DNA of 34,115 bases, from positions 1-34,115 of the forward strand of contig NZ_AEJC01000331.1 in the NCBI RefSeq assembly GCF_000317595.1, written 5' to 3'. Below are positions 22,391 to 32,500 of this stretch, in pieces. The translations under genes and the position numbers were made by a program. The stretch is from Streptomyces ipomoeae 91-03 (GTDB taxonomy: Bacteria > Actinomycetota > Actinomycetes > Streptomycetales > Streptomycetaceae). Every line of letters starts with the position of its first letter. The first letter of the stretch is position 1. Below the pieces are notes generated by a model. The model saw nothing but the letters and a program-made list of their open reading frames with translations, did not search any database and was not told the DNA's origin.

Positions 22391-23257
22391 GTGGGTTGGC
22401 TGGCGGCGGGTGACGGGTATGAAGTCGCCCTTGTGGAGGGGCGGGTGGCGGCACGGGCCACCTCGGGCCGGGCGGCGGGGCGGCAGTTGAAGTCGTTGCC
22501 GAAGGCGCTGAAGGACCACCCGGAGGTGGACCGGCTGCGGCGCTTCGCTCAGTGGCTGGATCGGCACGCCACGGCGTGCGTCGCGCAGGTCGACTCCTGG
22601 ATGGTGTCGTCACTGCCCGTACCCACTGGTCTGCTGGCCCGGGTGTGGCCGGACGAGGCCTGGCAGTCGGCGCTGCGCGACCTGGCGGTGGTCGGCGACG
22701 ACCCGGACGAGGTGGGCTTCCTGCGCGGCGCCACGGACTCCGGTGAGCTGCGGATCGTGAACCTGGACGGCGAGACGGTCCGGCTCTCCCCGCGCACGGT
22801 GACGCTGCCGCACCCGGTGCTGCTGCCCGACCTCGACGATCTGCGGGAGTTCGCGGCGGAGCTGGGCATCGTGCAGCGCGTCGAGCAGATACACCGGGCG
22901 ATCTGGCGGCGGCCGGACGACCTGGACGCCAAGGCCACCGAGGTGCGGGAGTTCGCCGGCGGCTCCTTCCGCTCCCGTTTCGCCCTCGCCGCGCGCGCCT
23001 CCTCGCTGGGTTACCGGGTGGCCGGCGGTTACGCCACCGCACGGGTACGGGACGGCGGTCGCACCGTCGAGGCCTCCGTGTGGATCGGCGAGCCGTACTG
23101 GGAGGACGAGACGAAGACCGGCGCCCTCACCTGGCACGACCAGGACGGCCGCGCGATACCGCTGCGCGAGGTGGGCCCGGTGGCCTGGTCGGAGGGGATG
23201 CGGATGGCCGCGGCGCTGTACGCCGGGCGTGTGATCGAGGAGGGCAAGGACGCATGA
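22391..23257 (+). CDS. DUF4132 (YehI/MolR C-terminal-like) protein
   Basis: A 288-residue cytoplasmic protein starting at GTG 22391 (GGAGG ten bases upstream). It resembles the DUF4132 domain that forms the C-terminal part of E. coli YehI/MolR: a helical start (about 25-75), DSGELRIVNLDGETVRLSPRTVTLPHPVLLPDLDDL (about 113-152, the usual sequence of a beta pair, then HP and an acidic helix), and FAGGSFRSRFALAARASSLGYRV (about 187-210). Here the domain stands alone instead of ending a 1200-residue chain. Its stop overlaps the next gene's ATG (ATGA), so the two products may work as one split YehI-like unit. The biochemical role of DUF4132 is unknown; it recurs beside MoxR, VWA and SWIM genes. 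Confidence 0.75.
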   Translation: MGWLAAGDGYEVALVEGRVAARATSGRAAGRQLKSLPKALKDHPEVDRLRRFAQWLDRHATACVAQVDSWMVSSLPVPTGLLARVWPDEAWQSALRDLAVVGDDPDEVGFLRGATDSGELRIVNLDGETVRLSPRTVTLPHPVLLPDLDDLREFAAELGIVQRVEQIHRAIWRRPDDLDAKATEVREFAGGSFRSRFALAARASSLGYRVAGGYATARVRDGGRTVEASVWIGEPYWEDETKTGALTWHDQDGRAIPLREVGPVAWSEGMRMAAALYAGRVIEEGKDA

Positions 23258-26200
23258 GCGGGGGGACGCGGGTGTCGTACGAGGAGTTGCTGACGGCGGG
23301 CGGGGTGCTGCCGCCGGACACGGAGGGGGCCGGCGAGCGGGCGGTGCCGCTGACGGCGCGGACGTACCGTCACCCGGGCCTGGACGACCGGGTGGTGGTG
23401 CGGCTGGTCGCCGGGGAGCTGGGCGCGGCGGAGGACCTGGCCGCCGCGTTCCTCGGTCTCGAACAGGACGCGGAGCCGGTCGTGGTGGGGCTCGGGCCGC
23501 GTCAGTCGCTGGGCTTCCCGGAGTGGGTGCTGGTGCACCACCCGGAGGACGGGCACCACGCGCTGGGCGTCGTACCGGATCTGGAGAAGGTGGCCCGGCA
23601 GGTGAAGTCCAAGCCGAAGGCGGCCATGGACGCCTACGTGGAGCTGGGCGCGCGGCTGGCGGCGTCGGTGCCGCACTTCCTGCCGACGTTCTACGAGCAG
23701 GCCGGGCGGGTGTTCCTCGCGGAGGAGAACGCCACGTACGCGGCCCAGTTGTTCACCCGTGCCCGCAAGGCCGAGGCGGAGCACGGGCTGACGGTGGACG
23801 AGGAGCGGCTGGACGCGGTGTTCCTGGAGTTCGCGCTGGCCGGCGCGCTCCCGGTGAAGGTGCTGTCGGCGTATGTGAAGGAGCTGGCCGCGCGGGTGCC
23901 GGCCGAGGAGGCACTGCGGCGCTTCACCAAGCTGGCTCTGCGCCGCACGGCGGGCGGTCTGCCGCCGTCGGCGCAGATGGCGAACGATCTGCGGAAGCTG
24001 GCCCGTGCCGCCGGCCGGGACGCCGACCTCACCGAGCAGGAGTATCTGGCCGAGCTGCTGAGTCTGCCGGCCACGCTGCGTGCGGCGGCGGGCTGGTGGA
24101 AGGGTCACCGTACGGCCCTGGTGGCGCTGGCCGAGCGGGAGCCTCGGGTGCGGGGCACGTTGCTGGACCTGATCCCGGCCGGCCAGGACAAGGAGATGCC
24201 CGCGCTGTGGCTGGGCCTGCTGGGGGCGTCCGGTGCCACGGCGGGGCTGTGGGACGCGTCGCTGCCCGAGGAGGAACGGCCGGGCGACGGTACGGCGGGC
24301 TGGCTGAAGCGGTTCCTGGAGTTCCGGAAGCAGTCGTGGCGCGCCTCGGAAAGGCTGCCTGAGCTGTACCCGCTGGTGGAGCGGGCGGCGGACGCGCTGC
24401 GGGCCGACCTGGTGGCGGCCGGCGAGGGGTTGAAGGTCACTCAGGACGTCGATCTGCTCGACCTGCTGCTCTCCCTTGACATGCCCGTGGCCGATCCCAG
24501 GAAGAGCACCATGCTGCTGCTCGGTCAGTGGGCGGCGGGCGAGGGGCAGCGCGATCTGCTGTCGCTGGCCGCCGACTCCCGTTTCCACGAGGCGTTCCGC
24601 CGGGGTGCAGACCGGCTCGACAACAACGCCCAGGGTCTGCGGGCGATCCGGCTGCTGGCGGCGTCGCCGGGCGGGCGCCCGATGCTGGCGGAGTGGGTGC
24701 GTGAGGTCGTCCGCCGGTTCACTGTCGTCGGTCTGCCGCAGCTGCCGGAGGCTCTGAGCCGGCTGCGGTGGCTGCCCGCCGAGGCGCTGGCGCTGGCCGA
24801 GGAGGAGGTGCGCGAGGCGGTCGCCACCGACCTCGCCCCGGTGCTGGCCCGCACTCTGAAGGCCGGCCTCTTCGACGAACTGGGCTGGCCCGCCTGGGAG
24901 GACGCGACGGCCACGCTCGTCCCCAAGGACGACGTCGAGGACATGATCGTCGCCGACGCCTGGCCCCACCTCATCGTGGCGGGCGCCGCCCAGGCCCGTG
25001 TGATCGGCGCCGAGGGCACGGTCCTCACGCACGACCTGCGCATCCCGGCGAACGAGAGCTGGGGCGACCCCGGCTTCCACCACGTGGACGGCGAGCTGCT
25101 CGTCTACTGGCGGACCCGCGACGACGGCCTGCGCGGCTACTGGCACACCCGCGCCGACCGCACGCTGAGCCTGGAGGGCCCGCAGAGCACCCGGGGCACC
25201 CAGATGGACTGGTACCGGGCCAACCTCCCGATCACCGTGCCCCTGCCCGGCGGCGGCCGGACCACCGGCGGCGGCGTTCTGCACGCCGGGGACACCACGC
25301 TCCCCGAGGAGCGTTTGATGGTCTCCGACGGCGTCTCGTACTGGGTGTGGCAGGCGGAGAACGAGGACCAGGCGGCGAACGGCTGGTACGAGTACGACCC
25401 GGCCACGGGCGAGCGCGGACGCATGAGCATGCCCGCGTTCCTCGCCGACGCCCTGCGTGACGCCCCCGCGGGCAGTGCCTACGAGGGCGGCTGGCTGGGG
25501 CCCTCGCCGACGGCGGGTCCCACACCGGCCTCCGCGCCCGTGGACGGGCTGGTCGGTCTGCGCATCGTGCGGCTGCCCGACGGCTCCCGGCGCGCCCAGG
25601 ACCTCGCCGGTCACACCGTCGACCTCCCCGCCGACATGGCGTGGCCGTCCGCGCTCGTGGTGTTCCCCGGCGCCGGCCGCGCCCGCGCCGTCGTCCGCGA
25701 CGGCTGGCAGCTCAAAATCGTCGACACGGACGGTGTCGTCACCTCGGTGGCCAAGACCGACCGTACGCCCGGTGTCTTCGGCGAGGGCACGCTGCTGCTG
25801 CCGCCGGTGCAGTACTGGGAGTGCATGACGCCGCGTGACGTCGTGGGCTCCGAGGCGCTGCGGCGCGTCGACCGGGACACGGCGGCGGCCCTGCTGGCGG
25901 CTGCCGCGCACGACGACAAGGACGCGCTGCCCGACGCGATCCGTACGCTCCTGCCCGTCACCCATGGCGCGCTCGTCGCGGGCATCGCCGGGGTCGTCCG
26001 GCACGCCGCCGGTCAGCAGGCCGTCCTCGACGCGGCGGCGGCCCGGCTCACCCGGGCCCTCGACGGCGAGTTGGAGGACGAGGGTCCGGTCGGCCCGGCG
26101 GACGTCGTGCTCATCGAGGCGCTGAGCGGTCTCGGCGTGGTCGGCGGACACTGGTGGAACCGCGACGAGGAAGTCACCACCGTCTTCCGCTCGCTGCGCG

Positions 26201-28167
26201 TGATCAGCCGGGCAGCCGGTCTTTCCGGTACCGCCGTGCCGGAGGGGCGGACCGTGCGCCTCCACCACGACGGGCCCGGGCTGCCGTCGGGGCAGCCGGA
26301 ACTGGAGACGCTGGTCGACCGCGCCACGGCCCTGGCGTTCCGGGCGGCGGCCGGCACCACCACCGAGGAGCACCGGAAGGCGCTGCGCGCCCTGCTCGGC
26401 GAGTTCGACGCGCTGGGTCTGGGGGCGACCGCCGCGCCCGAGCGATGGCGCAAGGTGGAACTGCACCTGGAGGCCGGACTGTTGCGCACCCCGTCGGGCG
26501 AGTGGCGCGAGGGCCAGTGGCGAGGGCTGCTGCCGCTGGGCGAGGGGGCGTTCATCGCCCTCGTACAGCACGAATGGATGCACCAGACCAGCGACGGCTG
26601 CGTCTTCACCGGCTTCTTCCACGACCCGTCCGGACGGTTCGAGGTCCCCGAGCCCTACACGCTGCGGAAGTCGTCCCCGCTCGGCGAGGACGAGCCGGCG
26701 GGACGGCTCGGCGCGTTCCTCGCGGAGCTGGACGCGCGCGGTCCGGCGCCCTGGTTCCCGGAGGCCGCCGAGGAGTTCGCCCGACTCACCGGTGTCACCG
26801 AGACGATGGCCCGGCTGATCGTGGCCGGTCTGCCGCGGGTCGACGTCTACGAGCGGACGTTCCTGACGACGGAGGCACGCAACGCCATCGGGGTGAAGGC
26901 CGCCCCGGCCGCCGACGCCAAGGAGGAACTGCGCGGCGTCGACGGCGACATCCGTGCCGCGGTGGTGGCCGCGCTGCTGCCCGCCGACCCCGCCCGGTTG
27001 TGGACCGAGGGACCGGACGCGGCAGCGGCGGCCGAGGTCTGGAACAGCAGGGTCGGCAAGCGGACGGCCGTCCCCGAGGCACTGCTCGGCGACGCGGTCC
27101 GCGCGGTCAAGTACGCCCGCTGGGAGGTGCGGGAGGCGCTGCCCGCATTGCTGAACCCGGCCGCCGAGCCCCGGCTCACCCGGGACCTGGAGTGGGCGGT
27201 CAGCGGCGACCGGGTCAAGCCCGTCGGCGAGAACGCGGTCGGGTTCACGGCGGAGACGCTGGTCGGCGCGGTCGGCCTCGCCTCCTGGCTCGCCCACCGG
27301 CTGCCCGCCGGGGACCCGATCCGGGCCGCGCTGCCACCCGCGCTCACCGCTGTACGCGAACGGCTCGCCCACCCCGGCCTGGTGCTCGACCTCGGCCGGT
27401 ACATCAGCCTCCCCCACTTCCGGAAGACCGCGGGCACCCCGACCGAGACCGGCAAGGGCTTCGAGCGGTACGGCGCCGTCATCCTGGCCACCCATGACAG
27501 CCAGCCGGCCCCGGGCATCCGGGTCGCCCTGCTCGACGAGGCCGGCCAGGACCCGTACCTGCCCGCGCTGCGCGTCGACGACCAGCGGCCCTTCGCGGCC
27601 GAGGTGGCGCTGCGCCTGGCCCGCTCCCCCCGGTTCGCGGCCCTGCTCGCCGACCCGGGCGACCCCCTGGCCGGTGAGCGCGGCAAGGACGGCACCTGGT
27701 GGCCGCAGGACCCGAGCCGCTCCGTGCCCGAGCTGGTGACCGAGGCGGCCAAGGAGTACGGCATCAGCGAGGACGCCGCCACGCTCTATCTGATGCTGCT
27801 CGCCATGCCCGACCCCACCGACCGTCTGACGGCCCGGTGGACCGGGTGGAAGCCGGCCCGGATCAAGGCGGCCCGTGCCGAACTGGCCGCCACCGACCTG
27901 GTCGTCGAGGCCAGCCGGACCAGGGCCGGGCGTTCGCTCTTCCTGCCCGGTGCCTGGGTCGAGCTCAAGTCGCCGCGCGTACCGCTGGAGCGGTGGAAGC
28001 TGCCGCTGTTCGGCGATGTGATGCACGACGAGTACACGCCGTTCAGCGTGCTCGTCCCGACCGAGCCGGCCGCCGACCTGTACCGCAGGGCCTGGCAGCG
28101 CGTCCGGGACGGCGACACTCCCCGCTTCGAGGAGCTGAAGGTACGGCGGGGGCGCCGCCGCCGCTGA
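23254..28167 (+). CDS. 1637-residue protein of a MoxR-VWA operon, possible C-terminal winged helix
   Basis: Start chosen at ATG 23254, which overlaps the DUF4132 stop by 4 bp and has AAGGA upstream. Residues about 100-560 are mostly helical with TPR/HEAT-like helices (ATYAAQLFTRARKAEAEHG). Residues about 568-850 are beta-rich with propeller-like strands (VDGELLVYWRTRDDGLRGYW, then VGLRIVRLPDGSRRAQDLAG). A second helical part follows. Residues about 1528-1570 (WTGWKPARIKAARAELAATD, then LVVEASRTRAGRSLFLPG) look like a winged helix with a beta wing, and the chain ends in RRGRRRR, so nucleic-acid binding is possible. No signal peptide, membrane span or catalytic motif seen. Homologues appear to be large proteins of unknown function next to DUF4132 and MoxR genes. 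It may be the scaffold or target adaptor of the system. Confidence 0.8.
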   Translation: MSGGTRVSYEELLTAGGVLPPDTEGAGERAVPLTARTYRHPGLDDRVVVRLVAGELGAAEDLAAAFLGLEQDAEPVVVGLGPRQSLGFPEWVLVHHPEDGHHALGVVPDLEKVARQVKSKPKAAMDAYVELGARLAASVPHFLPTFYEQAGRVFLAEENATYAAQLFTRARKAEAEHGLTVDEERLDAVFLEFALAGALPVKVLSAYVKELAARVPAEEALRRFTKLALRRTAGGLPPSAQMANDLRKLARAAGRDADLTEQEYLAELLSLPATLRAAAGWWKGHRTALVALAEREPRVRGTLLDLIPAGQDKEMPALWLGLLGASGATAGLWDASLPEEERPGDGTAGWLKRFLEFRKQSWRASERLPELYPLVERAADALRADLVAAGEGLKVTQDVDLLDLLLSLDMPVADPRKSTMLLLGQWAAGEGQRDLLSLAADSRFHEAFRRGADRLDNNAQGLRAIRLLAASPGGRPMLAEWVREVVRRFTVVGLPQLPEALSRLRWLPAEALALAEEEVREAVATDLAPVLARTLKAGLFDELGWPAWEDATATLVPKDDVEDMIVADAWPHLIVAGAAQARVIGAEGTVLTHDLRIPANESWGDPGFHHVDGELLVYWRTRDDGLRGYWHTRADRTLSLEGPQSTRGTQMDWYRANLPITVPLPGGGRTTGGGVLHAGDTTLPEERLMVSDGVSYWVWQAENEDQAANGWYEYDPATGERGRMSMPAFLADALRDAPAGSAYEGGWLGPSPTAGPTPASAPVDGLVGLRIVRLPDGSRRAQDLAGHTVDLPADMAWPSALVVFPGAGRARAVVRDGWQLKIVDTDGVVTSVAKTDRTPGVFGEGTLLLPPVQYWECMTPRDVVGSEALRRVDRDTAAALLAAAAHDDKDALPDAIRTLLPVTHGALVAGIAGVVRHAAGQQAVLDAAAARLTRALDGELEDEGPVGPADVVLIEALSGLGVVGGHWWNRDEEVTTVFRSLRVISRAAGLSGTAVPEGRTVRLHHDGPGLPSGQPELETLVDRATALAFRAAAGTTTEEHRKALRALLGEFDALGLGATAAPERWRKVELHLEAGLLRTPSGEWREGQWRGLLPLGEGAFIALVQHEWMHQTSDGCVFTGFFHDPSGRFEVPEPYTLRKSSPLGEDEPAGRLGAFLAELDARGPAPWFPEAAEEFARLTGVTETMARLIVAGLPRVDVYERTFLTTEARNAIGVKAAPAADAKEELRGVDGDIRAAVVAALLPADPARLWTEGPDAAAAAEVWNSRVGKRTAVPEALLGDAVRAVKYARWEVREALPALLNPAAEPRLTRDLEWAVSGDRVKPVGENAVGFTAETLVGAVGLASWLAHRLPAGDPIRAALPPALTAVRERLAHPGLVLDLGRYISLPHFRKTAGTPTETGKGFERYGAVILATHDSQPAPGIRVALLDEAGQDPYLPALRVDDQRPFAAEVALRLARSPRFAALLADPGDPLAGERGKDGTWWPQDPSRSVPELVTEAAKEYGISEDAATLYLMLLAMPDPTDRLTARWTGWKPARIKAARAELAATDLVVEASRTRAGRSLFLPGAWVELKSPRVPLERWKLPLFGDVMHDEYTPFSVLVPTEPAADLYRRAWQRVRDGDTPRFEELKVRRGRRRR

Positions 28168-28180
28168 GGAGTCCGGGGTG

Positions 28181-28204
28181 GGGCGCCGGTCGCGACCGGC
28201 GCCC
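28181..28204. promoter_or_regulatory. 24-bp perfect palindrome in the operon spacer
   Basis: The left half GGGCGCCGGTCG is exactly complementary to the right half CGACCGGCGCCC. It lies 14 bases past the stop codon of the large gene. As RNA it would make a near-loopless stem, a possible attenuator; as DNA it could be a dimer-binding operator. Confidence 0.45.
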
Positions 28205-28264
28205 TGCCGCACCGGACGCCCCCGGTCCCCCACCGCGCAACAGCGCAGAGACCGGCGATCGATC

Positions 28265-28297
28265 GACCGGTGCGCCGGTCCCACCGGTGCGCCGGTC
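28265..28297. repeat. Two tandem 17-bp units, each an inverted repeat
   Basis: ACCGGTGCGCCGGTCCC at 28265-28281 is followed directly by ACCGGTGCGCCGGTCC at 28282-28297. Inside each unit ACCGG and CCGGT pair around TGCG. Confidence 0.6.
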
Positions 28298-28311
28298 CGG
28301 CCGCCTGCCGA

Positions 28312-28360
28312 TCCACCGACCCACCAATCCGCTGCCCCACCGACCCACCGACCCACCGAT
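28312..28360. repeat. CCACCGAC tandem repeats; G-rich on the minus strand
   Basis: CCACCGAC and CCACCAAT occur at 28312-28327, then three contiguous copies at 28337-28360 (the last ends GAT). The complementary strand has four runs of three or more G separated by 5, 5 and 12 bases, a relaxed G-quadruplex pattern. The array ends one base before the AAGGA region of the MoxR gene. Confidence 0.6.
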
Positions 28361-28371
28361 CAAGGACATCC

Positions 28372-29532
28372 ATGACCTCGACCGAGACGGCGTCAGCCCT
28401 TCCAGCCCGGCAGAATCTGCCCGCCGAAGAGCGTCACGCCACCGAACTCGCCTTCCTCGCGGCCCACGACGAGGGCCCCCGCCCGCCCGGCTGGCGGCTG
28501 ACCCCGCGCTCCGTGGTCACCTTCGTCTGCGGCAGCGGCGGCGAGGCGTTGAAGCTGCCCAAGCCGCACGAGACGCTGCCCGAGAAGCTGGTGATCACCC
28601 CCAAGTTCGTCGGTGAGCGCGCCCTGGTGGAGCGGTGCGTGGTCACCCTCGCCGGTGAGCGCGGCCTGCTGCTCGTCGGCGAGCCCGGCACAGCCAAGTC
28701 GATGCTCTCCGAGCTGCTGTCGGCCGCCGTGTGCGGCACCAGCGCGCTCACCGTGCAGGGCACCGCCGGCACCACCGAGGACGCCTTCCGCTACGGCTGG
28801 AACTACGCCCTGCTGCTCGCCCAGGGCCCGACACCGCAGGCGCTGGTGGACTCTCCCGTCCTCGGCGCCATGCGCTCCGGCCGCGTGGCACGCGTCGAGG
28901 AGATCACCCGCTGTCTGCCCGAGGTGCAGGACGCGCTGGTGTCGATCCTGTCCGACCGGCGGGTGAGCGTGCCCGAGCTGTCCGGCACGGACGACGCCCA
29001 GGTCGCGGCGGCCCCCGGCTTCACCGTCATCGCCACCGCCAACCTCCGCGACCGGGGTGTCTCGGAGATGTCCGCCGCGCTCAAGCGCCGCTTCAACTTC
29101 GAGACCGTGCACCCGATCGCCGACGTCGACGCCGAGACCGCGCTCGTCAAGCGGCAGGCCACGGCGGCCGTCGAGCGGGCGGGCGCGGCCTTCGCCGTGG
29201 ACGACGCGATCCTCGACGTGCTGGTCACCGTCTTCCGCGATCTGCGCGCCGGACGGTCCGCCGAGGGCTGGGACGTGGAGCGGCCCGGCACGGTGATGTC
29301 CACCGCCGAGGCCGTGCAGGTCGCCGCCTCCCTCGGGGTGGCCGCCGCGTATCTGCCCGGCGGGGACGCCCTCGACCTCGTACCCGGTCATCTGCTGGGC
29401 GTGGTCCACAAGGACGACCCGGCCGACCACGCCCGACTGCTCGGTTACTGGGACGGTCCGGTGCGCCGTCGCGCCGAGGACGGTTCCGCGCTGTGGCGCC
29501 GCCTCTGGGACCTGCGGGAGAACCTTCGGTGA
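28372..29532 (+). CDS. MoxR-family AAA+ ATPase (YehL type)
   Basis: A 386-residue protein starting at ATG 28372 (AAGGA five bases upstream). Walker A is GEPGTAKS (103-110) and the Walker B position reads GRVARVEEITRCLPEVQDALVSIL (about 170-193). Sensor 1 is VIATANLRDRGVSEM, followed by SAALKRRFNFE with the arginine finger. A helical lid domain follows (about 255-386). The usual Walker B Asp is replaced by Glu (Glu176-Glu177); the catalytic second Glu is kept. MoxR ATPases remodel or activate protein complexes with VWA partners that bind through a metal site; here the partner is the next gene, joined by a GTGA overlap. Gene order and the VEEITR segment point to the YehL subfamily. Confidence 0.92.
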   Translation: MTSTETASALPARQNLPAEERHATELAFLAAHDEGPRPPGWRLTPRSVVTFVCGSGGEALKLPKPHETLPEKLVITPKFVGERALVERCVVTLAGERGLLLVGEPGTAKSMLSELLSAAVCGTSALTVQGTAGTTEDAFRYGWNYALLLAQGPTPQALVDSPVLGAMRSGRVARVEEITRCLPEVQDALVSILSDRRVSVPELSGTDDAQVAAAPGFTVIATANLRDRGVSEMSAALKRRFNFETVHPIADVDAETALVKRQATAAVERAGAAFAVDDAILDVLVTVFRDLRAGRSAEGWDVERPGTVMSTAEAVQVAASLGVAAAYLPGGDALDLVPGHLLGVVHKDDPADHARLLGYWDGPVRRRAEDGSALWRRLWDLRENLR

Positions 29533-32500
29533 CCATCGCTCAGGACCCGCGGGACGCCGTCACGGCCCTCGCCGACTCCACGGTGCCGTATCTGCTGGGC
29601 GTACGGCACCACAGCCCGGCCCTCGCCGCGGCCGTGCCCGCCTTGCTGGACGCCTCAGGCGCCGAGGTCGTCTGCGTGGAGCTGCCGACCGACTTCCAGC
29701 CCTGGCTCCCCCATCTCGCCGACCCCGGCACCCAGGCGCCGGTCGCCCTGGCCGGCGCCCACGAGGGCGGCCGACTCGGCTTCTACCCCTTCGCCGACTT
29801 CTCCCCCGAACTCGCCGCCCTGCGCTGGGCCCGGGAGCGGGGCGCCGAGATCGTGTGCTGCGATCTGCCGATGGCGGATCCGGCGTGGAGCGGGGGTGGT
29901 CCGATACCGGGGGGAGAGGCGCGAGACGCAGACGGCCCCGGGCCCGCCGACGAGAAGGGAGGCTCGGACGCCTCCGGTTCAGCGGAGGACACTCAGGGCG
30001 CGGACGGCTCCGGCCAAGCGGGGGACGGGAGGAATACGAACGGCTCCGGCTCGGCGGGAGACACACAGGGCACGGGCCTCCCCGGCTCGGCGCACAACAC
30101 TCAGGGCGCGGACGGCCCTCGCCCGGCAGGGGATGCCCACAGCGCGAACGGTCCCGTCGGTCCGGCAGGGCTCACGCGGAGCGCGGTCGCCGAAGTCGTG
30201 CCCTCGGTCGCGCCCACCGCCTTCGCGGAGGCGCTTGTCGCCGCCGGGAGCGGTCGGGACGGGGATGATCTGTGGGACCGGTGTGTGGAGGTGCTGGCTC
30301 CCGGCTGCGCCCCCGAGGCGATCCGGCGTGCGGCGCTCGGCGTGGGGTGGGCGCTGCGTCGGGACGCCGAGTCGGCGGGTGGGGTGCCATCGGTGGACCT
30401 GGCCCGGGAGGCGCACATGCGGGCGACGATCGCGCGCGCCGCGGCGGGCGGGCGCAGGGTCGCGGCTGTCGTCGGCGCGTTCCACGCCCCCGCGTTGTCG
30501 GACGGGCTCGGTGGGGAGGAGGCCGGGGCGGACGGTGCCGTTCCGGCCGCGCCTCCGGCCGGCACCACGTCGGGGTCGGCGTCGGCCGCGCAGGGGGCGG
30601 CCCTCGTCGGAGAGCACCCGCCCGTCGTCACCTCCCTCGTTCCGTACGCCTTCGATCTGTTGGACTCCCGCTCCGGTTACCCGGCCGGGATCAGGGACCC
30701 GCGGTGGCAGCAGGCGGTGTTCGTGGCCGGGGGCGACCCCGAGCTGCTGCACGGTGCCGCCGCCCGCGCGATCACCGATGTGTGCCGGGAGCTGCGCGCG
30801 GCCGGGCACACGGCGGGAACGGGCGAGGCCACCGAGACCTTGCGGATGGCATGCGACCTGGCCGCGCTGCGGGGGCTCGCGGCGCCGGGGCGGGGCGAGG
30901 TGCTGGAAGCGCTGACGACCGTGATGGCCCAGGGCGAGCCGCTCGGCCGCGGCCGGGCCCTCGCGCGGGCGCTCGAAGTGGTCCTGGTCGGCACCGACCG
31001 GGGCCGGATCGCGCCGGGCACACCGCGCTCGGGGCTCGGCCCGTCCGTGGAGGCCGAGTTGGCCGCGCTGCGGCTGCCCGGCCCCGACGATCCCACCCCG
31101 CGCGAGCTGCGGCTCGACCCGCTCCGCTCGGCCCTCGACGGCCGCCGCGAGATCCTGCTCCAGCGCCTCGCGGTGTGCGGCGCTGGGTACGGCGAGGCCG
31201 TCCAGGTGTCGGGCACGGGTGACGGTACGGCGCTCACCACGCGGTGGCGGCTGTCGTGGACCCCGGCCGTCCCCGTACGGCTGGACCTGGCCGGGATTCG
31301 GGGCGTGACGGCTGCGCTGGCCGCCGAGGGCACACTGCGGGAGACCTTCCGCCGGGAGTCGGCGGACGGCGGGCCCACCTGTGCCCTCGTCCTCGCCGGG
31401 CTCCGGGACGCCGCCCGCTGCGATCTGCCCGCTCTGGTCGCCGAGCGCCTCGCCGACGCCGCCGAGGTGCTGCCCGCCGCCGCGACGCTTCCCGAACTCC
31501 TCGAAGCGCTCGACCTGTTGGAGGCGTTGCGGCGGGGCCATCTGCCGGGCACCACCGCCGAGGGCCGGCAGGAGGCCGCCGAACTGGCCGCCGGCCTGCT
31601 GGAGGCGGCGGTCCGCGCCCTGCCGGGCCTCGCGGGCAGCGACCAGCCGGAGGACGCGGGCGCGCTCATCGCCCTGGCCTCACGGGCGGGCGACCATCAC
31701 CTCGGGCTGCGGATGGACGACGCCCTGGGCACCCTCGCCCGCACCGGCTCCCCGCTCATTCAGGGTGCCGCGCTGGCCGCCCGGGTCCTGCTCGACCTCG
31801 ACGACGCCGATACCCTGGGCGCCCGTGCCGCCGGCTGGATCGACACAGCTACCGGCCCCGACGGACGCCATGCCCTGTCCCGCCGGCTCACCGGGCTGCT
31901 CAGCGGCGCCGCACCGCTGCTCCAGTCGGCGCCGACCGGCCTCGACCCCCTGCTGGACCGCATCGACACGCTCACCGACCAGGGCTTCCTGGACCGGCTG
32001 CCCGCCCTGCGCGGCGGCTTCGACACGCTGAGCCCGGCCGCCCGCGACCGCCTCCTGGACACCGTCACCGAACGCCTCGGCGACCGCCTCGACCTCTCCC
32101 TCGGCGCCTCACCGGAACTCCTCGCCCTGTGGACCACGGCGGACACGACGGGTTTCGCGGCGCTCGACTCCCTGCGTGCGCTGTTGCGGCCGGACGCGAT
32201 TGGGTTGCCCGGGGGCAACGGGTTCGCCGAGACTTCCGAAGTCTCCGGCGGCCCTGTGACCGCCGAGGCGGACGAGACCCCGGCGAATGGCGAAGCCACC
32301 CGGGTGTCGGCGGCTGCCGAAGCCGCCGAGGTAGCGGTGACGACCGAAGCCGCCGAGGCGGAGGGGGCCTTCGAAGCCGCCGGGTCGGCGTCGGCCGAGT
32401 CCACGGCCTCCTCCACCCTCCACCTCTCCCCCACCGACCGCTGGCGGCTGCTGCTCGGCCGGGAGAGCGAGAAGTTGCCGCAGGGGGCTCGCCGTTACGC

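Larger units (their letters stand above)
28168..28371 (+). other. 204-bp intercistronic spacer, repeat-rich, ahead of the MoxR gene
   Basis: This is the only real gap within the operon. It holds a 24-bp perfect palindrome, two tandem 17-bp units, and CCACCGAC repeats, each listed separately. AAGGA at 28362-28366 serves the MoxR gene. I found no separate promoter motif. Confidence 0.6.

Noticed and set aside
23029..28356. Minus-strand open frame of 1775 codons opposite the large MoxR-operon gene
   Set aside because: Same antisense effect; no ribosome site or domain, and composition typical of shadow frames.
28312..28360. CRISPR-like array from the CCACCGAC copies
   Set aside because: Units are 8 bp and contiguous, with no spacers and no cas genes; this is a simple tandem repeat.
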